In this document: positions 15,901 to 24,724 of the stretch, piece by piece
Position numbering within the stretch: position 1 is the first letter of the stretch
How the letters are laid out: each line of letters opens with the position of its first letter
From: Candidatus Acetothermia bacterium
GTDB taxonomy: Bacteria > Bipolaricaulota > Bipolaricaulia > RBG-16-55-9 > DRXL01
Length of the DNA stretch: 64,000 nucleotides
Assembly (NCBI GenBank): GCA_016179105.1
Contig: JACOSB010000056.1
Location: 1-64,000 of the forward strand
Direction of reading: 5' to 3'
Translations under genes and position numbers: made by a program
Notes under the pieces: generated by a model
Database searches by the model: none
Seen by the model: the letters and a program-made list of their open reading frames with translations, nothing else
What the model was told of the DNA's origin: nothing

Positions 15901-18589
15901 TGGCGATCTGGAATTACCCGAGGGCATTCCTCTGACTATAGGCCTCTCAATTTACGGTTTCAAAGGAGGGCTGGGGTATAATGTAAGACCCGAGTTGGTT
16001 GATAAAAAGCCAGAAGGCCATCCTGACGGCGTTTTCGATGATGTGGTCTGGAAAGACGAAAAAACAGATAAGTATGTCTTCACTGTCGGGCTTACATTGG
16101 GCGATAATGCTGACGGGACAACTTTTATCACTGATTTGGCATTCTTAATCGACCCATCTGGTCCAGTTCTGATTTTGCAAGGCAAGGGGTGGATTATGAC
16201 TCCTCGGCTGGAACGGTTCTCCGAGCCATCAACCCTGGATGCCATCATCAGCTATGACGGCAGCAAGCAGGCCTTCTTGGTAGCAATTACAGGAATCTAC
16301 TCTGTCAAAGATCCCCAAATAAAGGATGGAGTTACGGTTGCGGATCTCCATGGGACCTTTGAGATTTTGGAAGCCCCTGGGGAGTGGCATATCTATTTCG
16401 GGCGGCGGGACCCTAAGGAGAAACAGAATGCGGTAGTGGCATTGCCAGATGTGTTCGGCGATAAAATTAAGGCCAGCGGCTATTTCATGATGGGGTCAAA
16501 GGTGCTCTTTCCTCCTGAGATGCCCGGCCCGCTCTCCCCAGGCATCTTATTTGGGGCCTTCCTGAGAATTGACGATATAGACAAGGATTTCGGCATCGGT
16601 CATGTCTCTTTCAGAGCATATGCGGGTGGAGAACTAGTTGTCGGACCTAATCCTAAAGACTTTTGGATTGCCTTGGCTTTGGGAGGGCATCTCAGTCTTG
16701 AGATTGCCGGAGTCGGGCTTACCGTCGGTTTGGATGCCACTATAGATGGTATGTTCCCCAAACCTCAATTTGCGAGGGCCAGCATTCATGTTCAAATTAG
16801 CTTATTCTTATTTGATATTGACAAGACGGTGTTACTTTGTTTTATTGGGGACGAGAACTGTGAAGACTCAAGACATCCAGATTTCAGTAATCCGTTAGAG
16901 TCCGTCGAGTTGAATTTCCCGATCAAGAATTTGCGCGCGGGCATAAAGCAGCCGAAGGGCCTGGTTCTCACGCAGCATGAGCCATTTGCCGATAAGATCA
17001 CTTCTCGACACCCTGAACTACCAAAACAGGCCGACGGCTCCACCGCCACGGTCATGGAACCGATCTCTCTTAACCCGCGATTCGCGCTTAACTTCCAGCG
17101 CGCTATAGACGGACGCAGTGAATTCAATGCACTTGGCGATATCCAAGCCAATGAAGGAGCTACCAAGCGCGAGGACAAGGCCGGGGAATGGATCGCGTGG
17201 TATCGACTGAAGGATGTCAAGCTTCACACAACACACATCATCGGAATACCTGATCGATTGGGGCCCTCAATTGACTCCCGCTGCGGAGTTCTGGATAATC
17301 CTCCATTAACACTGGTCGGACATTGGGGCCGTCTTCTTCAACTAAATGACGAAAACGAATTAGTCAATAGTGAGCCAACAGTGAATGGGCCGAGAGATGC
17401 GGGAGACATACAGACTATTCAAGAGCAGAGACGTCAGACCCTCTTCTTCAACGTGGCTGCTAAGTCGGATGACAAAGATATCCGATCTGATTTCAGTTCA
17501 GACTCCAGTTTGAAAAATATTCCCAGACCTTTCCAGCCTAGGGCACTTGAGCCTGACAAGCTGTATCAGGTTAGAGTGACGAACCGCTGGGAGTGGCAGA
17601 AAAATAATGGAACTTCTCCTGGCAATGGCAGCGATGAGCTCGTCTTTTGTTTCAGGACGGGCCCTCCGCCAGACGATTTGAGTTCATATGTTGCCTGGAC
17701 ACAGCCGGCTGATCAAGCAGCGAATGCCTTCTTGGATGAGCCGATCTGGGTGGTCTTCAATACCGCCGGGATGGAATCGGTCTATGCAAATCCATCTCAA
17801 CCCAGCGGTCGATTCCCAGTTATTGAGCTCTATAACCAAGACAATCAACTCATCGCCAGTAAGGTAACACCTCTAAGCGAATCACTGCTGGATGGACAAA
17901 TCCTGGGGTGCGTAGAAGGTTTACCCGCAGTCACTGCGAGCTTGTTTGGCCAACTACAAAAGCAATGTCGATCCCCACTGCAACCTCGGAGCCGTTACTT
18001 TGTCTGGCTCGCCCAAACGGTTAGATTCGGTGACTTAACAGTCTCTGTGCCCGTCTTCAAGTTTCAGTTCAGTACCTCGGCTTTCGCTAATTTCTCCAAC
18101 CTAATGGAAGCTTCAAGGCTTGGTGGACAAGGAGTGGAGGCGCTCGAGGTTCAGACTGCTAGTGGAACAACCTCGCTCCCAACGATCAACCCAGAAGAGT
18201 TCAGGCCCATACTCCCGGTACCCGAGCCAACAGGTCAGTACATCGTAGTTAAGAGTGCTGAACCGATCTTCTTGGGAACCACACCAAAAGATACCGCTAC
18301 GGGTGCTACGCGGAAAGTGACCTTCCTGCTCTGCCAAGGGCGAATTCACACCCGAGGGGATTGCGTTACGCAGATCAGCGTGGATAGGCTCTCCCCGGAT
18401 CAGGAGACGACGAACCTCTTTGTCCCCAAGAGTCCATTGACACCTAACCAAGAATACACGCTGCTTTTTGAGTACGAGGCTGGTGTGCTCAAGGATAGGA
18501 TTCCCAGCTTGGATTTTGCTAGCGAATCCGATCTTGCGCCGTTCGTAGTTAAACAGACAGTCGGACTCGTGTTTAAAGTGAAGCCTTAG
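12917..18589 (+). CDS. Giant secreted protein with matrixin-like protease domain
   Basis: The start is ATG 12917 after GGGAGG; the frame runs on upstream into the IS3 element but that part is not expected to be used. The 1890-residue product has a signal/anchor helix (residues about 28-48). A zincin domain follows with HEIGHALGLGH (ligands His266, His270, His276, catalytic Glu267) and a Met-turn near Met329 (SAHVMNSM). About 1200 residues of beta-rich, Gly-rich, non-identical modules come next (KGGLGYN, GGHLSLEIAGVGLTVG). The C-terminal region (about 1600-1890) looks like bacterial Ig/Big-type domains. The beta-rich part resembles in texture the DUF6603-type proteins linked to contractile injection loci, but this is uncertain. 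It is first in an operon with 18609 and 21443. Role: probably surface or secreted protease/adhesin. Confidence 0.7.
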   Translation: MNGSLLKRKKGLSGCSTNSRVINPSIRIFLAFILILCTSAGISFAFSFAGGKTSKGDTCLPANEIVRWANNGGSREKGATNSLLSVALPDKSVQSDSYKQRGLAGGIEISVDTNFWEQLQMAFPTVPGEEKPTPQQLRQAMLGALQDWETASEGVLRFYFVDDKILAKKDYSSDGIGRPNGAEVDLFTLSPLGDPNIKIPEGANAVTRLCAWSNCQGTGENRPLATNGERQPGEAIVSADIFFRTDKKNYTLLETGGTDLIAVFKHEIGHALGLGHTDECMNSKNKQGVVTVLKNAKIDSSFKPCDIDKKKDLYKQLKARDPDSSAHVMNSMSTRTITEDDRDAIRFLYPKCPATLELSEPIRNRTGVSEPINNQGRVMLTTLSPLPENIITSYAANKVSTGAGTGIVGPPSAFSLPVSLFSLETTSALLDLPVKVTRLSIVDESALIDIKLTSSLRRLNIPGLNFTSVFGDEPLLSDPPPNNTSDADTEFSVKYIYPSRLDIGGDMGPEGKPFKGSICVPFANILKPTSNMRFHCKPEQVEIRLGVDGSFTFSLDYKKGDFLLGGLSLPEVDLFGTGIKIFASNVAVDVSQSSNIWEEIRNNLSDVETVAFDTEFAKLKKAYGDGLDDPAWKGVYIQQASVNLKDFIGLDFPGVDLKAHHLIIDNNGFTGVLSLPAAQIANNETDRQISIGGFSVTLADIKSKPAIEVIFVRNTFNGAFIRGKLELPFSGSQSIPIEFSFDMDGNWSAQVDPDTVLKICFPKCEAEHIRLYLQKLRLGTKSEVNPETGKKPVVLQIDGKVSIEGIKIGGKDLFPDPLTCGSKPEVKGNSDFEQCGLVNFSGLEITFSSPGKLGTSQGVGGWLDLQKAGLVDFGDFPFCIQKIGLGWDPSGEKWFGLGGYFNIGEDFGVEATVNEVRFRWDKLGDPGLKLEVIDIAIKAHWKDIVDMNGSIRWDQNEFRGQIQAGIDPPGIAVGVTLIIGHREVNGRPYRFWYFDGDLELPEGIPLTIGLSIYGFKGGLGYNVRPELVDKKPEGHPDGVFDDVVWKDEKTDKYVFTVGLTLGDNADGTTFITDLAFLIDPSGPVLILQGKGWIMTPRLERFSEPSTLDAIISYDGSKQAFLVAITGIYSVKDPQIKDGVTVADLHGTFEILEAPGEWHIYFGRRDPKEKQNAVVALPDVFGDKIKASGYFMMGSKVLFPPEMPGPLSPGILFGAFLRIDDIDKDFGIGHVSFRAYAGGELVVGPNPKDFWIALALGGHLSLEIAGVGLTVGLDATIDGMFPKPQFARASIHVQISLFLFDIDKTVLLCFIGDENCEDSRHPDFSNPLESVELNFPIKNLRAGIKQPKGLVLTQHEPFADKITSRHPELPKQADGSTATVMEPISLNPRFALNFQRAIDGRSEFNALGDIQANEGATKREDKAGEWIAWYRLKDVKLHTTHIIGIPDRLGPSIDSRCGVLDNPPLTLVGHWGRLLQLNDENELVNSEPTVNGPRDAGDIQTIQEQRRQTLFFNVAAKSDDKDIRSDFSSDSSLKNIPRPFQPRALEPDKLYQVRVTNRWEWQKNNGTSPGNGSDELVFCFRTGPPPDDLSSYVAWTQPADQAANAFLDEPIWVVFNTAGMESVYANPSQPSGRFPVIELYNQDNQLIASKVTPLSESLLDGQILGCVEGLPAVTASLFGQLQKQCRSPLQPRSRYFVWLAQTVRFGDLTVSVPVFKFQFSTSAFANFSNLMEASRLGGQGVEALEVQTASGTTSLPTINPEEFRPILPVPEPTGQYIVVKSAEPIFLGTTPKDTATGATRKVTFLLCQGRIHTRGDCVTQISVDRLSPDQETTNLFVPKSPLTPNQEYTLLFEYEAGVLKDRIPSLDFASESDLAPFVVKQTVGLVFKVKP

Positions 18590-18608
18590 AAGAAAGAGCT
18601 GAACGATT

Positions 18609-21446
18609 ATGAAAAGACAACTCGGTGTAATCGCACTTTCCTTGATGACGCTTCTGGGCATGTACTCGACAAACAACGCTCTAATGGGTACCTCATCATT
18701 GATTCATCAGCTTGAACTAATGGCACTACCCGGTACGAATCAAATCGCCTTGCGCTGGGTCTTCATACCGGGAGCAGCCCCATTCAACCAATTCCCCGAA
18801 AAATTCCGCTTGCTCAAACGAGAGCGCGGCAACACCACCTGGGAAGAGATCACACCTTTATCACCTTTCGCTTTTACACTACCCAAAGAGGTGCTGTTCG
18901 TTTTAGATCAACTGGAAGTGGAAGATCGTCTTAAGGCGCTTGAAGGACGTCCTTTGAATGCCGAGCAGAAATTACGCCTCCGAAACATGTTGGCTTTCAC
19001 GCACGATATTTTCTGCTTGATTGAAGCTAGCTTAAGCAATCGTAGTCTACAATCTTGTCAAATTAAATCCAAAGGGGAAATAGAGATCAAGAGTACTGAT
19101 GATGGACGCAAAATCGCGACCGAATTGTTGCTCCTAGCATCATTTGATCCCTTAATGGCTGAAGTACTGGGGCTGTATTTCACAGATATAGCCATCAGTG
19201 CGGGAAAGATTTATGAGTACCAAGTTGAGGGGCTTTGGACCGGCTTTACAGAGCGTTCTACTGTTGTCGTGGTGCCTACGTCTCAAGCACCCATACTTCC
19301 ACGCCCCACAGGATTGACCCTTACACAGAAAAACGAGATTGAATTTAAGGAAGCAAAAGTCACTTTTTATAACGATCCGACTGAGTCCAAGCGTACACCG
19401 AAACCAATCCCACTATCCACGCCGGCTGTGCAAGTCAGTTGGGAGGGCTGTCCAACACCAAGAGACATCCCGTCGTTAGTGCCGATAGGTTACCACATCT
19501 ATCGCTCGGAAACTGCGCTTGGAGGCTATCAGCGAGTCAATGTCTTCCGAAACCGAGTAAAAGAGGAACAGGCGTTTCCTATCATAGCGCCAAAGAATTG
19601 TCAAAAACCCGAGTTTCTCGATACGGACGCTAATCTAGTTCCTTTGAAGACCTACTATTATAAATTGGGATCGATCGATTGGTTCGGTCGAGAGACCGTC
19701 ATGCGTGATGAAGATGCTGTGGCGATCACGTTACAGAAAATCCCCGTGGACAGACTCGTACCTCCGACCGCTGTATGCATCACAACTCCTGGCATCTTCA
19801 CAGAACCTGCCATGGGCGACTGCTTGCCGAAGACGGAGCGCCAACCCGATGGGACACTGAAGATGGTAACTGCTCAGCAGGCTCCACGCACGGATGAATT
19901 GAGAGTGCGGGTGCGGTGGGAGTGGACTCAACGGCAGCAAGAGGTTATCGAGCCCAATCAATTCAAGATCAAATGCTCCCGCAGCCCCTTCGTGCAGGAT
20001 AACGCTGATTGTCCTGATTCGGGACTGATGGAGCAATTTGTCGCCGTCAGCCTCTCAGGCTGCAGTTCAGCTCCTTCATCATCATCAGCCTGCCGACAGA
20101 CAATACCAGCCAGTGTTGACAATCCTGAAGCCAAGTGGATTTACTATTCCAAAGAACTCACGCTGACCCGCAAGAATCAGGATCCGATCACCCGTTACTA
20201 CTTTCGGGTTTCTACACTCAAAACCGGGAAACCTGAGAGCGATCCTTCTGGTGCAGCCATTGCCCAGGTGGTAGATAACACGCCGCCGGACGTGGCCTGC
20301 ACAGATGCTTTTACAGGACCCCGAGGTCCAACCCAGATCGATCCCACCCCGGACTGGGAGGGTAAACTCAATGTGCGTATTACCTGGCAGAGCCCACCAG
20401 GGCCCAATAACAATGATATACTCGGTTACTTCATCTATCGCGCAGCTGACCCTGATCCGACTAGGCCAGATATCGATACCTATGCGCGCCTAAATAAGGA
20501 GCTTATTCCGGGCAATGTGTACGTCGACAAACTGGAAGCCCGAGCTCGCAATTCCTTCTACTACAGGTTGAAAGCCATCGATAAAGCTGGGAATATTAGC
20601 GGCGATGGCTCTTCGGGGCTTTCGTGTGTAAGCGCACCAATTCGCTTGCCGACAGCTCCCGCAGCCCCTGTGATATTGGGTGTTAGTGGCGGCAATCTGA
20701 GCATCTCGATCACATGGCCTCCAGTCGCCGAAGATGACGGACGTGAGCCAGACCTCAACGAGCCAGGAGGTTACTTCGTGGGCTATCATGTCTATCGAGG
20801 TGCAAGTGCAGAAGAAGTGATGAAGTCCACCAGCCCGTTATCTTCCCCACGTCCTGATAACATTATCACCAGAGCTATGGCAGGAATAATTGACCCGAAG
20901 TTCAGCATCACTCTTAACGAGAAGGGTTATATCGTGTATACAGACAAAACTGTAACAGATCCAGATAAGACATTTTTCTACGTCGTTGAAGCCGTTAAGA
21001 AATCCAGGCTTACTCCGCGGGATCTGCCATCGCGATCGAAGCCACTAGCTGGACGAGCTTATGACATCACTCCCCCTGCAGCGCCTGAGAATTTACAATT
21101 GGCGCTGAATGGCGAAGGTACCGTACTGACCTGGACCTGGAAAGCCACTGACTACCTGGATGTAGATTCGGTTGGTTTCTGGCGACGCCAGAACGATGAA
21201 TCTTCACGAATGATCCTGCCTCTTTTGAGATTAGAGAGGGCTGCGGATCACAGCGTACTCAAGGATGTAGCGGGTGTCTACAAGCTCGAGTGCAAGCTCA
21301 GCGCTGATCAACAAACAGCCAGTTGCACCTTTATTGACCGGAAGGTCGAGCGTGGGATGGGTATTACATACGCTTACAAGATTCAGGCTTACGACCGCAA
21401 GGGCAACTCCATCTTCAGCGGTGAGGTCTCCAAGCAGGTACCATGA
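18609..21446 (+). CDS. Secreted fibronectin type III-like repeat protein
   Basis: A 945-residue exported protein with an N-terminal signal sequence (LGVIALSLMTLLGMYSTNNA). A helical insert (about 90-160) is followed by at least five fibronectin-III-like modules. These are recognised by recurring strand signatures such as VSWEGCPTP..GYHIYRSE, KTYYYKLGSIDWFGRE, RITWQSPPG..LGYFIYRA, FYYRLKAIDKAGNIS and YKIQAYDRKGNS. No catalytic motif is visible. It follows the giant gene by 19 bases and overlaps the vWA gene by four (ATGA), so the three are cotranscribed. A scaffold or binding role with its neighbours is likely but inferred. Confidence 0.75.
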   Translation: MKRQLGVIALSLMTLLGMYSTNNALMGTSSLIHQLELMALPGTNQIALRWVFIPGAAPFNQFPEKFRLLKRERGNTTWEEITPLSPFAFTLPKEVLFVLDQLEVEDRLKALEGRPLNAEQKLRLRNMLAFTHDIFCLIEASLSNRSLQSCQIKSKGEIEIKSTDDGRKIATELLLLASFDPLMAEVLGLYFTDIAISAGKIYEYQVEGLWTGFTERSTVVVVPTSQAPILPRPTGLTLTQKNEIEFKEAKVTFYNDPTESKRTPKPIPLSTPAVQVSWEGCPTPRDIPSLVPIGYHIYRSETALGGYQRVNVFRNRVKEEQAFPIIAPKNCQKPEFLDTDANLVPLKTYYYKLGSIDWFGRETVMRDEDAVAITLQKIPVDRLVPPTAVCITTPGIFTEPAMGDCLPKTERQPDGTLKMVTAQQAPRTDELRVRVRWEWTQRQQEVIEPNQFKIKCSRSPFVQDNADCPDSGLMEQFVAVSLSGCSSAPSSSSACRQTIPASVDNPEAKWIYYSKELTLTRKNQDPITRYYFRVSTLKTGKPESDPSGAAIAQVVDNTPPDVACTDAFTGPRGPTQIDPTPDWEGKLNVRITWQSPPGPNNNDILGYFIYRAADPDPTRPDIDTYARLNKELIPGNVYVDKLEARARNSFYYRLKAIDKAGNISGDGSSGLSCVSAPIRLPTAPAAPVILGVSGGNLSISITWPPVAEDDGREPDLNEPGGYFVGYHVYRGASAEEVMKSTSPLSSPRPDNIITRAMAGIIDPKFSITLNEKGYIVYTDKTVTDPDKTFFYVVEAVKKSRLTPRDLPSRSKPLAGRAYDITPPAAPENLQLALNGEGTVLTWTWKATDYLDVDSVGFWRRQNDESSRMILPLLRLERAADHSVLKDVAGVYKLECKLSADQQTASCTFIDRKVERGMGITYAYKIQAYDRKGNSIFSGEVSKQVP

Positions 21447-22771
21447 GTCTACGTCGGAGATTGAAAATACTAGCTATAACAGCTGCTTCGAGTCTTATTT
21501 TGGCACATGGAGCAAGCATCAGCTCTGTTGCGCAAACGCCATCCCAAGGAGCGAAAACCTTCTTCTGTGGCGTGCATGCAGGAGCCAATGTCGCCATTTT
21601 CATACTGCGCCAAACTGTCGTGAGATCAGCAATCTCCGGGAAGCTAGCAACCTTCTTTGATCCGCCAACGGTGAAAATCCTGGAATTAAGCTTTGCTGGG
21701 ACTGCCGTGAGGATTGGGGATCAATCGACCGGTGAACTGGCATTCTCTATCGAAGGTCCAGCCACTGGTCATTTCGAAGCAGATACTACAATTATGGAAA
21801 TTGATTTCAAGCTGGCACTGACATTGACTAATTTCCCTAGCCTTCTTCCATCCAAGTTCAATGTCAAGTTCCGTGGCAAGCTGGATCTTCGCACGAAGGC
21901 AGTATTGGGCAATATTACCGGAACGGTACCTATAGGCACTCCAGTCTTGGGCGAGGCTGAGCTGATCATGCCCATTTACTGTACCCCTGGCCCTCCTCGT
22001 CCTGTCGATGCGTTCTTTCTGGTGGACTTGTCCGGAAGCTACAGCAATAAGCTTGCGGCCTTCAAGAATCATGCACGCCGTATTGTGAACGACTTAACCT
22101 CACTGGGAGTCAATGCTCGTTTTGGGTTAGGCACATTCGTTGCATATAAGGACTTCGGAGCATCCGGCATCTGCCCTGACTGTCCTTATAGCCGTATCCA
22201 GGATCTGACTTCAGATCAGGCACTTATCCTTTCAAAGATTAATGGCCTATCAACGATAGGAAGAGAGGGAGAGCAATTAGAGACGCAGTTGACTGCTCTT
22301 TTTCAAGCCGCAACAGGTGCTGGACAACCTGAACAAGGTATACCGGCCGGATTGAGCGCCAGCTTTAGGGTAGGCATCAGTGCCCTACATATTGTCATTC
22401 TTTATACAGATGAAGCATTCACGCTTAAGGGTCAATTTAGAGGAGCCAATGATGCTCCCAATAATTTCCCTGGGCCTGACTTCCCTGAAGTACTTTCAGC
22501 TCTCAATAGTAGCGCCGAAGGAATTAAGGTTATTGGCATTCTTGGCAGAGAACCCGACCGCCCTGATATCACAGCCCTGGGCTTAGCAGATTTGCAAACG
22601 GTAGCCCTTGGCACATCTACATTTGCTCCTACCGATGGGGTCGATTGTGATGGAGATGGGTTAGTCGCGCCATCATCTGATGATCTTGCTGGTGGTATGG
22701 CTTGGGTTTGCTTCCTCTCACCCTCAGGAGCAGGCGTTGCGCAAGCTATCATCGCAGCCGCCTTGCCATAA
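21443..22771 (+). CDS. Secreted von Willebrand A / integrin-beta-like protein
   Basis: A 442-residue exported protein. The signal peptide is about residues 1-30 (ILAITAASSLILAHGASISS) and a beta domain covers about 35-180. A vWA domain from about 188 has an intact MIDAS core DLSGS (Asp195-Ser199) within VDAFFLVDLSGSYSN. The following ARFGLGTFVAYKDFG and cysteine-bearing CPDCPY loop resemble integrin beta chains. A second metal-contact strand is in ALHIVILYTDEAF. Such domains bind protein ligands through a divalent metal. Translationally coupled to the FnIII gene. It is last in the operon, with no clear terminator before the IS remnant. Confidence 0.8.
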   Translation: MSLRRRLKILAITAASSLILAHGASISSVAQTPSQGAKTFFCGVHAGANVAIFILRQTVVRSAISGKLATFFDPPTVKILELSFAGTAVRIGDQSTGELAFSIEGPATGHFEADTTIMEIDFKLALTLTNFPSLLPSKFNVKFRGKLDLRTKAVLGNITGTVPIGTPVLGEAELIMPIYCTPGPPRPVDAFFLVDLSGSYSNKLAAFKNHARRIVNDLTSLGVNARFGLGTFVAYKDFGASGICPDCPYSRIQDLTSDQALILSKINGLSTIGREGEQLETQLTALFQAATGAGQPEQGIPAGLSASFRVGISALHIVILYTDEAFTLKGQFRGANDAPNNFPGPDFPEVLSALNSSAEGIKVIGILGREPDRPDITALGLADLQTVALGTSTFAPTDGVDCDGDGLVAPSSDDLAGGMAWVCFLSPSGAGVAQAIIAAALP

Positions 22772-22828
22772 GCAACCGCTTTCATATTTTTGTAACCTTA
22801 TCTGCAGGGGAGCAAAAAACTTAGTAGT

Positions 22829-22962
22829 CAATCCGCTCTGATGTGTTGGTTCTGAAAGTCTGGATATCAGGTGCGAACCGTTGCAACCAGGTCCTGATTG
22901 AGCATTTTGGCCCGCGCCTGCAGGAGCAGATGTGCGCCTTCGGGGGGTGAGCCATTTGCTGC
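22829..22962 (-). pseudogene. Probable transposase C-terminal remnant; rest of gap empty
   Basis: On the minus strand a frame reads SPPEGAHLLLQARAKMLNQD, then after an in-frame stop YPDFQ. This recalls the C-terminal tail of ISKra4-like transposases. It is short and disrupted, so it is a relic at best. The rest of the 22772-23155 gap holds the higBA promoter region and nothing else I can recognise. Confidence 0.35.
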
Positions 22963-23062
22963 GTCATGGTATGGGCTTGCTCACCCGATCCCCGGCTATG
23001 TTCTGAGGTTGAAACATCCCCTCTTTAGATCTTCTTCCGCAATATCTGAAAAGTGAGATAGA

Positions 23063-23107
23063 GTGTTCAGAACACGTCTTGCTCAAACAGCAAAAATGCC
23101 ATATTAT
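23063..23107 (+). promoter_or_regulatory. higBA promoter with adjacent palindrome
   Basis: TTGCTC (23079-23084), a 17-base spacer and TATTAT (23102-23107) form a promoter for the TA pair. The perfect palindrome GTGTTC-A-GAACAC (23063-23075) lies just upstream of the -35 box and is a candidate HigA operator. Confidence 0.55.
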
Positions 23108-23155
23108 TTATGCTGTGCCTTGGCCAATTGCTTTCTATGAGGATGAGAAAGGATC

Positions 23156-23464
23156 ATGTCCCGTACAAGAATTCCTGGACTCATTCCCGTCAATCATCGG
23201 GCCAAGGTGAGGCAAAGAGTAGGGATGTTAGCGGAGTTGGGACCCACTCTCCCTTTTCCCTACTCCAGCCAGGTAGAAGGAGGATTGCGTGAGCTACGGG
23301 CAAAATATGGACATGCGCAGTATCGGGTGCTGTACTATGGCGACAGAAACAGAGCGTTTGTCCTGCTTCATGCATTCCTCAAAAAGACAGAAGAGAGCCC
23401 AGAGCAAGAGAGAATCTTGGCTTTGCAGCGTCTGAGGGCAGATCAACAGAATAAGGGAGCTTAA
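23156..23464 (+). CDS. higB: HigB-type toxin (Gp49/RelE superfamily)
   Basis: A 102-residue toxin of the phage-derived Gp49-like group. The family signature GGLRELRAKYGHAQYRVLYY, then RAFVLLHAFLKKTEESPEQE, is complete. These RelE-fold proteins cut mRNA on the ribosome. The N-terminal 35 residues are a little longer than average. An AAAGGA ribosome site precedes the ATG. The gene is followed after 12 bases by the XRE-type antitoxin, the toxin-first order characteristic of higBA. Confidence 0.88.
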   Translation: MSRTRIPGLIPVNHRAKVRQRVGMLAELGPTLPFPYSSQVEGGLRELRAKYGHAQYRVLYYGDRNRAFVLLHAFLKKTEESPEQERILALQRLRADQQNKGA

Positions 23465-23476
23465 GGAGGTAAAACA

Positions 23477-23812
23477 ATGCCCAAAACCAAATCATCAAGC
23501 CGTGCGATGAAGTCTGCAATGGTGACGCAGAAGCAAGTGAACCGATACGAAGAGTACATGAAAAAACAGTTCGAGAACTCCGAATTTCGTAAAGTCTATG
23601 AAGAAGGACTCGAAGCACTGCGAGTGGGAGTTAAAGTCGCCCAACTTCGAGAGAAACATGGACTAACTCAGACACAGCTCGCGGCTATGTTGCATACCAG
23701 TCCATCCGTCATCTCGCGGATCGAAAACGGTGAAAATGTAGAACTGAAGACTCTACAAAAGATTGCTCAGGCGCTGAATGCCAAGCTCAAAATAGAGCTC
23801 GTGCCAGCTTAA
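23477..23812 (+). CDS. higA: HigA-type XRE antitoxin
   Basis: A 111-residue antitoxin. The N-terminal extension (residues 1-55) is basic and helical. Residues about 56-108 form a helix-turn-helix (LREKHGLTQTQLAAMLHTSP, VISRIENGENVELKTLQKIA). It neutralises HigB and represses the operon. AAGGAGG lies eight bases before the ATG. The tail LNAKLKIELVPA is the dimerising strand typical of the family. Confidence 0.9.
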   Translation: MPKTKSSSRAMKSAMVTQKQVNRYEEYMKKQFENSEFRKVYEEGLEALRVGVKVAQLREKHGLTQTQLAAMLHTSPSVISRIENGENVELKTLQKIAQALNAKLKIELVPA

Positions 23813-23833
23813 GCTAAACGGTTGCTTGTTTGA

Positions 23834-23980
23834 TTTAAGAGAGACAGCCGCTGGCTCGAGAAGCATGACGAGCGGCTGGTCAAGCAGTACGGCGATCAGT
23901 CTATGGCCGTGATTCAGTGGGCAGAAGCGCACACTCCTCCGCCCGCTTCACGACTTCAGAGACCTGAATGCCACTCTTGA
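23834..23980 (+). pseudogene. Small gene remnant, DUF5678-like
   Basis: The open frame has no start codon and reads DSRWLEKHDERLVKQYGDQS then MAVIQW. This resembles the core of small DUF5678 proteins (WLE.H..ELV..Y...W.AV). After that it runs into DNA that on the other strand encodes the end of the Bax1-like gene. The two reading frames collide at about 23900-23920, marking a recombination junction in which both genes were cut. Confidence 0.4.
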
Positions 23981-24722
23981 AAAAGAATACGGGCAAAAAG
24001 TCAGCCATCCGCACCCCGTACCGGCGCGTGAGATGGAAGAGGCTCGCCGGCCCATCCAGCTTCACTTCGTACCCCGGCGCGAGCGGCCGGATCTCATGCA
24101 TGAGGCGAAAGAGTTTGATGTACCCGAAGATCGTGTTGAAATGGTCGAAGATGCGGACGGTCAGCTCGCTCGCGTCATACAAGAGCGCCTGCGCTAACGC
24201 TAAATTGTATCGCTGCAAGAGCCAGGGAGGGTCGGTGACTCGATGCCGACGATCGGTCGCGAACTGAGCCATGACGTGGTTTTCCGCGAGGTCAGTATAC
24301 ATGCTCTCTTCGACAGCTTCGGGGGCGAGCCCCAGCTTCTGGGCAACCGCGTCATAAATCTCCTCAGCTTGGGTCCGGTGTATCAGCGAGAGCCGCTGGA
24401 CAATCGGGTAGCGTTGATTGGCGAGGGCGAAGATCTCTTCACGAGCCTGCGAAGGATCTAGAGAAGACTTGATCACAAAAGTACATTCGTCCTCGAGGAG
24501 CTTGGCCAAGCCTCTGATAATTTTGTAGTCAGTATCGCCCGCAGTCAGCTGCTCCAGCACTTTTTCTAACTCTTTGCGTCGTTTGCCCCGATGCTCTTGA
24601 TAGAGCTGAATCAGCCGCTGGGCCAGCTCTAGATATTTTTCGTCAGTTTCATCGATGAAGGCGGGAGTGATACGATCCGAGTGCGGGGAAAGTCTGCGGC
24701 GGCCGAGGTCAGCAGTGAGCAT
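23901..24722 (-). pseudogene. Truncated Bax1-like (DUF790) nuclease
   Basis: The 273 residues match the N-terminal and central part of DUF790/Bax1 proteins (MLTADLGRRR, then HRTQAEEIYDAVAQKLGL, MYTDLAENH, LLQRYNLALAQALLYDASEL, GPASLFHLTRRYGVRMADFL). Bax1 is the partner nuclease of the XPB helicase. Family members are usually about 400 residues or longer, and the C-terminal catalytic part is missing here. It is replaced by a short tail read from the antisense of another remnant. It begins two bases after the helicase remnant's stop. Judged non-functional as a nuclease. Confidence 0.8.
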
Positions 24723-24724
24723 AG

